Assembly (NCBI GenBank): GCA_021778575.1
Contig: JAJYCH010000185.1
Span: 1 to 7,951 of the forward strand
Source of the DNA: Planctomycetota bacterium
Lineage (GTDB): Bacteria; Planctomycetota; Planctomycetia; Isosphaerales; Isosphaeraceae
Direction: 5' to 3'
Length of the DNA stretch: 7,951 nucleotides
In this document: piece after piece, positions 7,461-7,951 of the stretch
How positions within the stretch are numbered: position 1 is the stretch's first letter
Layout: each line of letters opens with the position of its first letter
Made by a program: the position numbers and the translations under genes
Notes under the pieces: generated by a model
Databases searched by the model: none
Seen by the model: the letters and a program-made list of their open reading frames with translations, nothing else
What the model was told of the DNA's origin: nothing

Positions 7461-7951
7461 TCAGTGGATCGGCGTCTCGGCCGTGGCGACCCCGAAGATC
7501 CGCCGGGCCGCCGGGTTGGCTCGCTCGACCAGGCCGGTCGGGTCGACGACGATGACCGGGTCGGGGATCGAGTCAATCGTCGCCTGGGCGGTTTGCTGGG
7601 CTCGAAGGAGCCGGGCGGTCCCGGCCTGGCGGAAGTTCCGGATCGTCCGGGCCATCTCGTTGAACGCGGCGGCCAGCTCACCCAGCTCGTCATGAGTGGT
7701 CGAGGGGACGACCTGGTCGAGGTCTCCCTGGGCCAGCCCTCGGGCGGCCCGGGTGACCGCCCGGATCGGTTCGAGGATCGCCCGGCTGGCCGCGATGGCG
7801 ATCAGCGAGGCGACCGCCCCCGAGCCCAAAAGAGCAAACAGCATCCACCGGGTCGACAACTCGGCCGTCTGCCGGGCCCGGTCGTTCTCGTCGGTCATGT
7901 TCTTCTGGTTGATCGCCAGGACGTCGTCGGCACGTCGCTTGATGGTGTCGA
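7461..7951 (-). CDS. Sensor part (TM-HAMP-PAS start) of the interrupted histidine kinase, partial at 5' end
   Basis: The frame is open from the window edge and ends at TGA 7463-7461 after 162 codons in view, so the true start lies beyond base 7951. Residues 1-34 are charged and helical (DTIKRRADDVLAINQKNM), like the last helix of a four-helix extracytoplasmic sensor. Residues about 35-56 form a membrane helix. HAMP follows (about 57-108) with the typical Pro61 and the DELGELAAAFNEM motif at 87-99. The PAS domain begins near 118 with IDSIPDPVIVVDPTGLVERANPAARRIFG, split here as IDSIPDPVIVV and DPTGLVERANPAARRIFG, and is cut after about 45 residues. An ATG at 7898 is not the start, because coding sequence continues upstream of it. 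If translated alone, this would be a membrane sensor with no kinase core. Confidence 0.82.
   Translation of the reverse strand, partial: DTIKRRADDVLAINQKNMTDENDRARQTAELSTRWMLFALLGSGAVASLIAIAASRAILEPIRAVTRAARGLAQGDLDQVVPSTTHDELGELAAAFNEMARTIRNFRQAGTARLLRAQQTAQATIDSIPDPVIVVDPTGLVERANPAARRIFGVATAETPIH

Larger units (their letters stand above)
6510..7951 (-). pseudogene. Sensor histidine kinase interrupted by one in-frame TGA (5' end beyond window)
   Basis: One continuous frame from the right edge (first full codon at 7949) to the TGA at 6512-6510 encodes a histidine kinase of 479 codons in the window, broken only by a TGA at 7463-7461. The parts in order are: end of an extracytoplasmic helical sensor (1-34), membrane helix (about 35-56), HAMP (about 57-108), PAS (about 118-230, holding the stop at codon 163), then HisKA and HATPase. 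The sequence on both sides of the stop, including the 59 codons between it and the next start, still reads as kinase (KFDRWSISLEHALAIRDDGQ, then FFLPHVLAIRDDARGLLGA), so there is no frameshift and no decay. A recent nonsense mutation or a base-call error is likeliest. HAMP-PAS architecture, without KdpD's four-helix membrane block, shows it is not KdpD. Confidence 0.75.

Noticed and set aside
7461..7463. Selenocysteine or recoded TGA
   Set aside because: The position lies in a PAS domain without a known catalytic Cys, no clear SECIS-like hairpin follows, and TGA ends several genes here.
7280..7693. 137-codon minus-strand frame over the kinase break
   Set aside because: It is Ser/Arg/Pro-rich shadow sequence in another frame. 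The kinase protein continues in its own frame on both sides of the TGA, so no frameshift is needed.
5788..7951. Naming the two-component pair kdpD/kdpE
   Set aside because: The kinase has HAMP and PAS domains and the regulator lacks a winged helix; neither matches the KdpD or KdpE architecture.

Overview
The window carries a potassium-scavenging kdp locus, with every gene on the minus strand, so transcription runs from the right edge to the left. The DNA is GC-rich. Gene content (kdpFABC with a HAMP/PAS sensor kinase and a receiver-TPR regulator instead of KdpD/KdpE) and codon style suggest a planctomycete, possibly of the Isosphaeraceae type. That assignment is inference from style, not from a marker gene.

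In order of transcription: (1) 7951-6510, a membrane histidine kinase (extracytoplasmic helix end, TM, HAMP, PAS, HisKA, HATPase) that runs off the right edge and is cut in two by a single in-frame TGA at 7463-7461. (2) 6513-5788, a response regulator that overlaps the kinase stop by 4 nt (ATGA). It has an intact receiver domain, but its C-terminus looks like TPR helices and no DNA-binding domain is visible. (3) 5748-5668, a 26-residue hydrophobic micro-ORF with a good ribosome binding site. (4) 5647-5558, kdpF, 29 residues. (5) 5493-3739, kdpA. (6) a 280-nt gap before kdpB that holds a long imperfect hairpin at 3589-3707. (7) 3458-1317, kdpB. (8) 1274-684, kdpC. (9) 639-442, a 65-residue hypothetical protein. 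(10) 351 to the left edge, the start of an SdpI-family membrane protein, probably a separate unit because a weak terminator and a possible promoter lie in the 90-nt gap.

KdpA (K+ channel-like subunit), KdpB (P-type ATPase), KdpC (KdpA-KdpB assembly/affinity subunit) and KdpF (stabilising peptide) together form the high-affinity K+ pump, and all four look intact by motif. The kinase-regulator pair upstream presumably controls the pump, but it is not KdpDE. The regulator has no obvious way to bind DNA, and the kinase is interrupted in this sequence.

No stretch longer than 300 bases lacks a gene. The largest gap is 3459-3738. No tRNA, rRNA, CRISPR array or insertion sequence was seen. The points most worth a second look are the nonsense codon in the kinase, the REC-TPR regulator, the micro-ORF in front of kdpF and the kdpA-kdpB hairpin.
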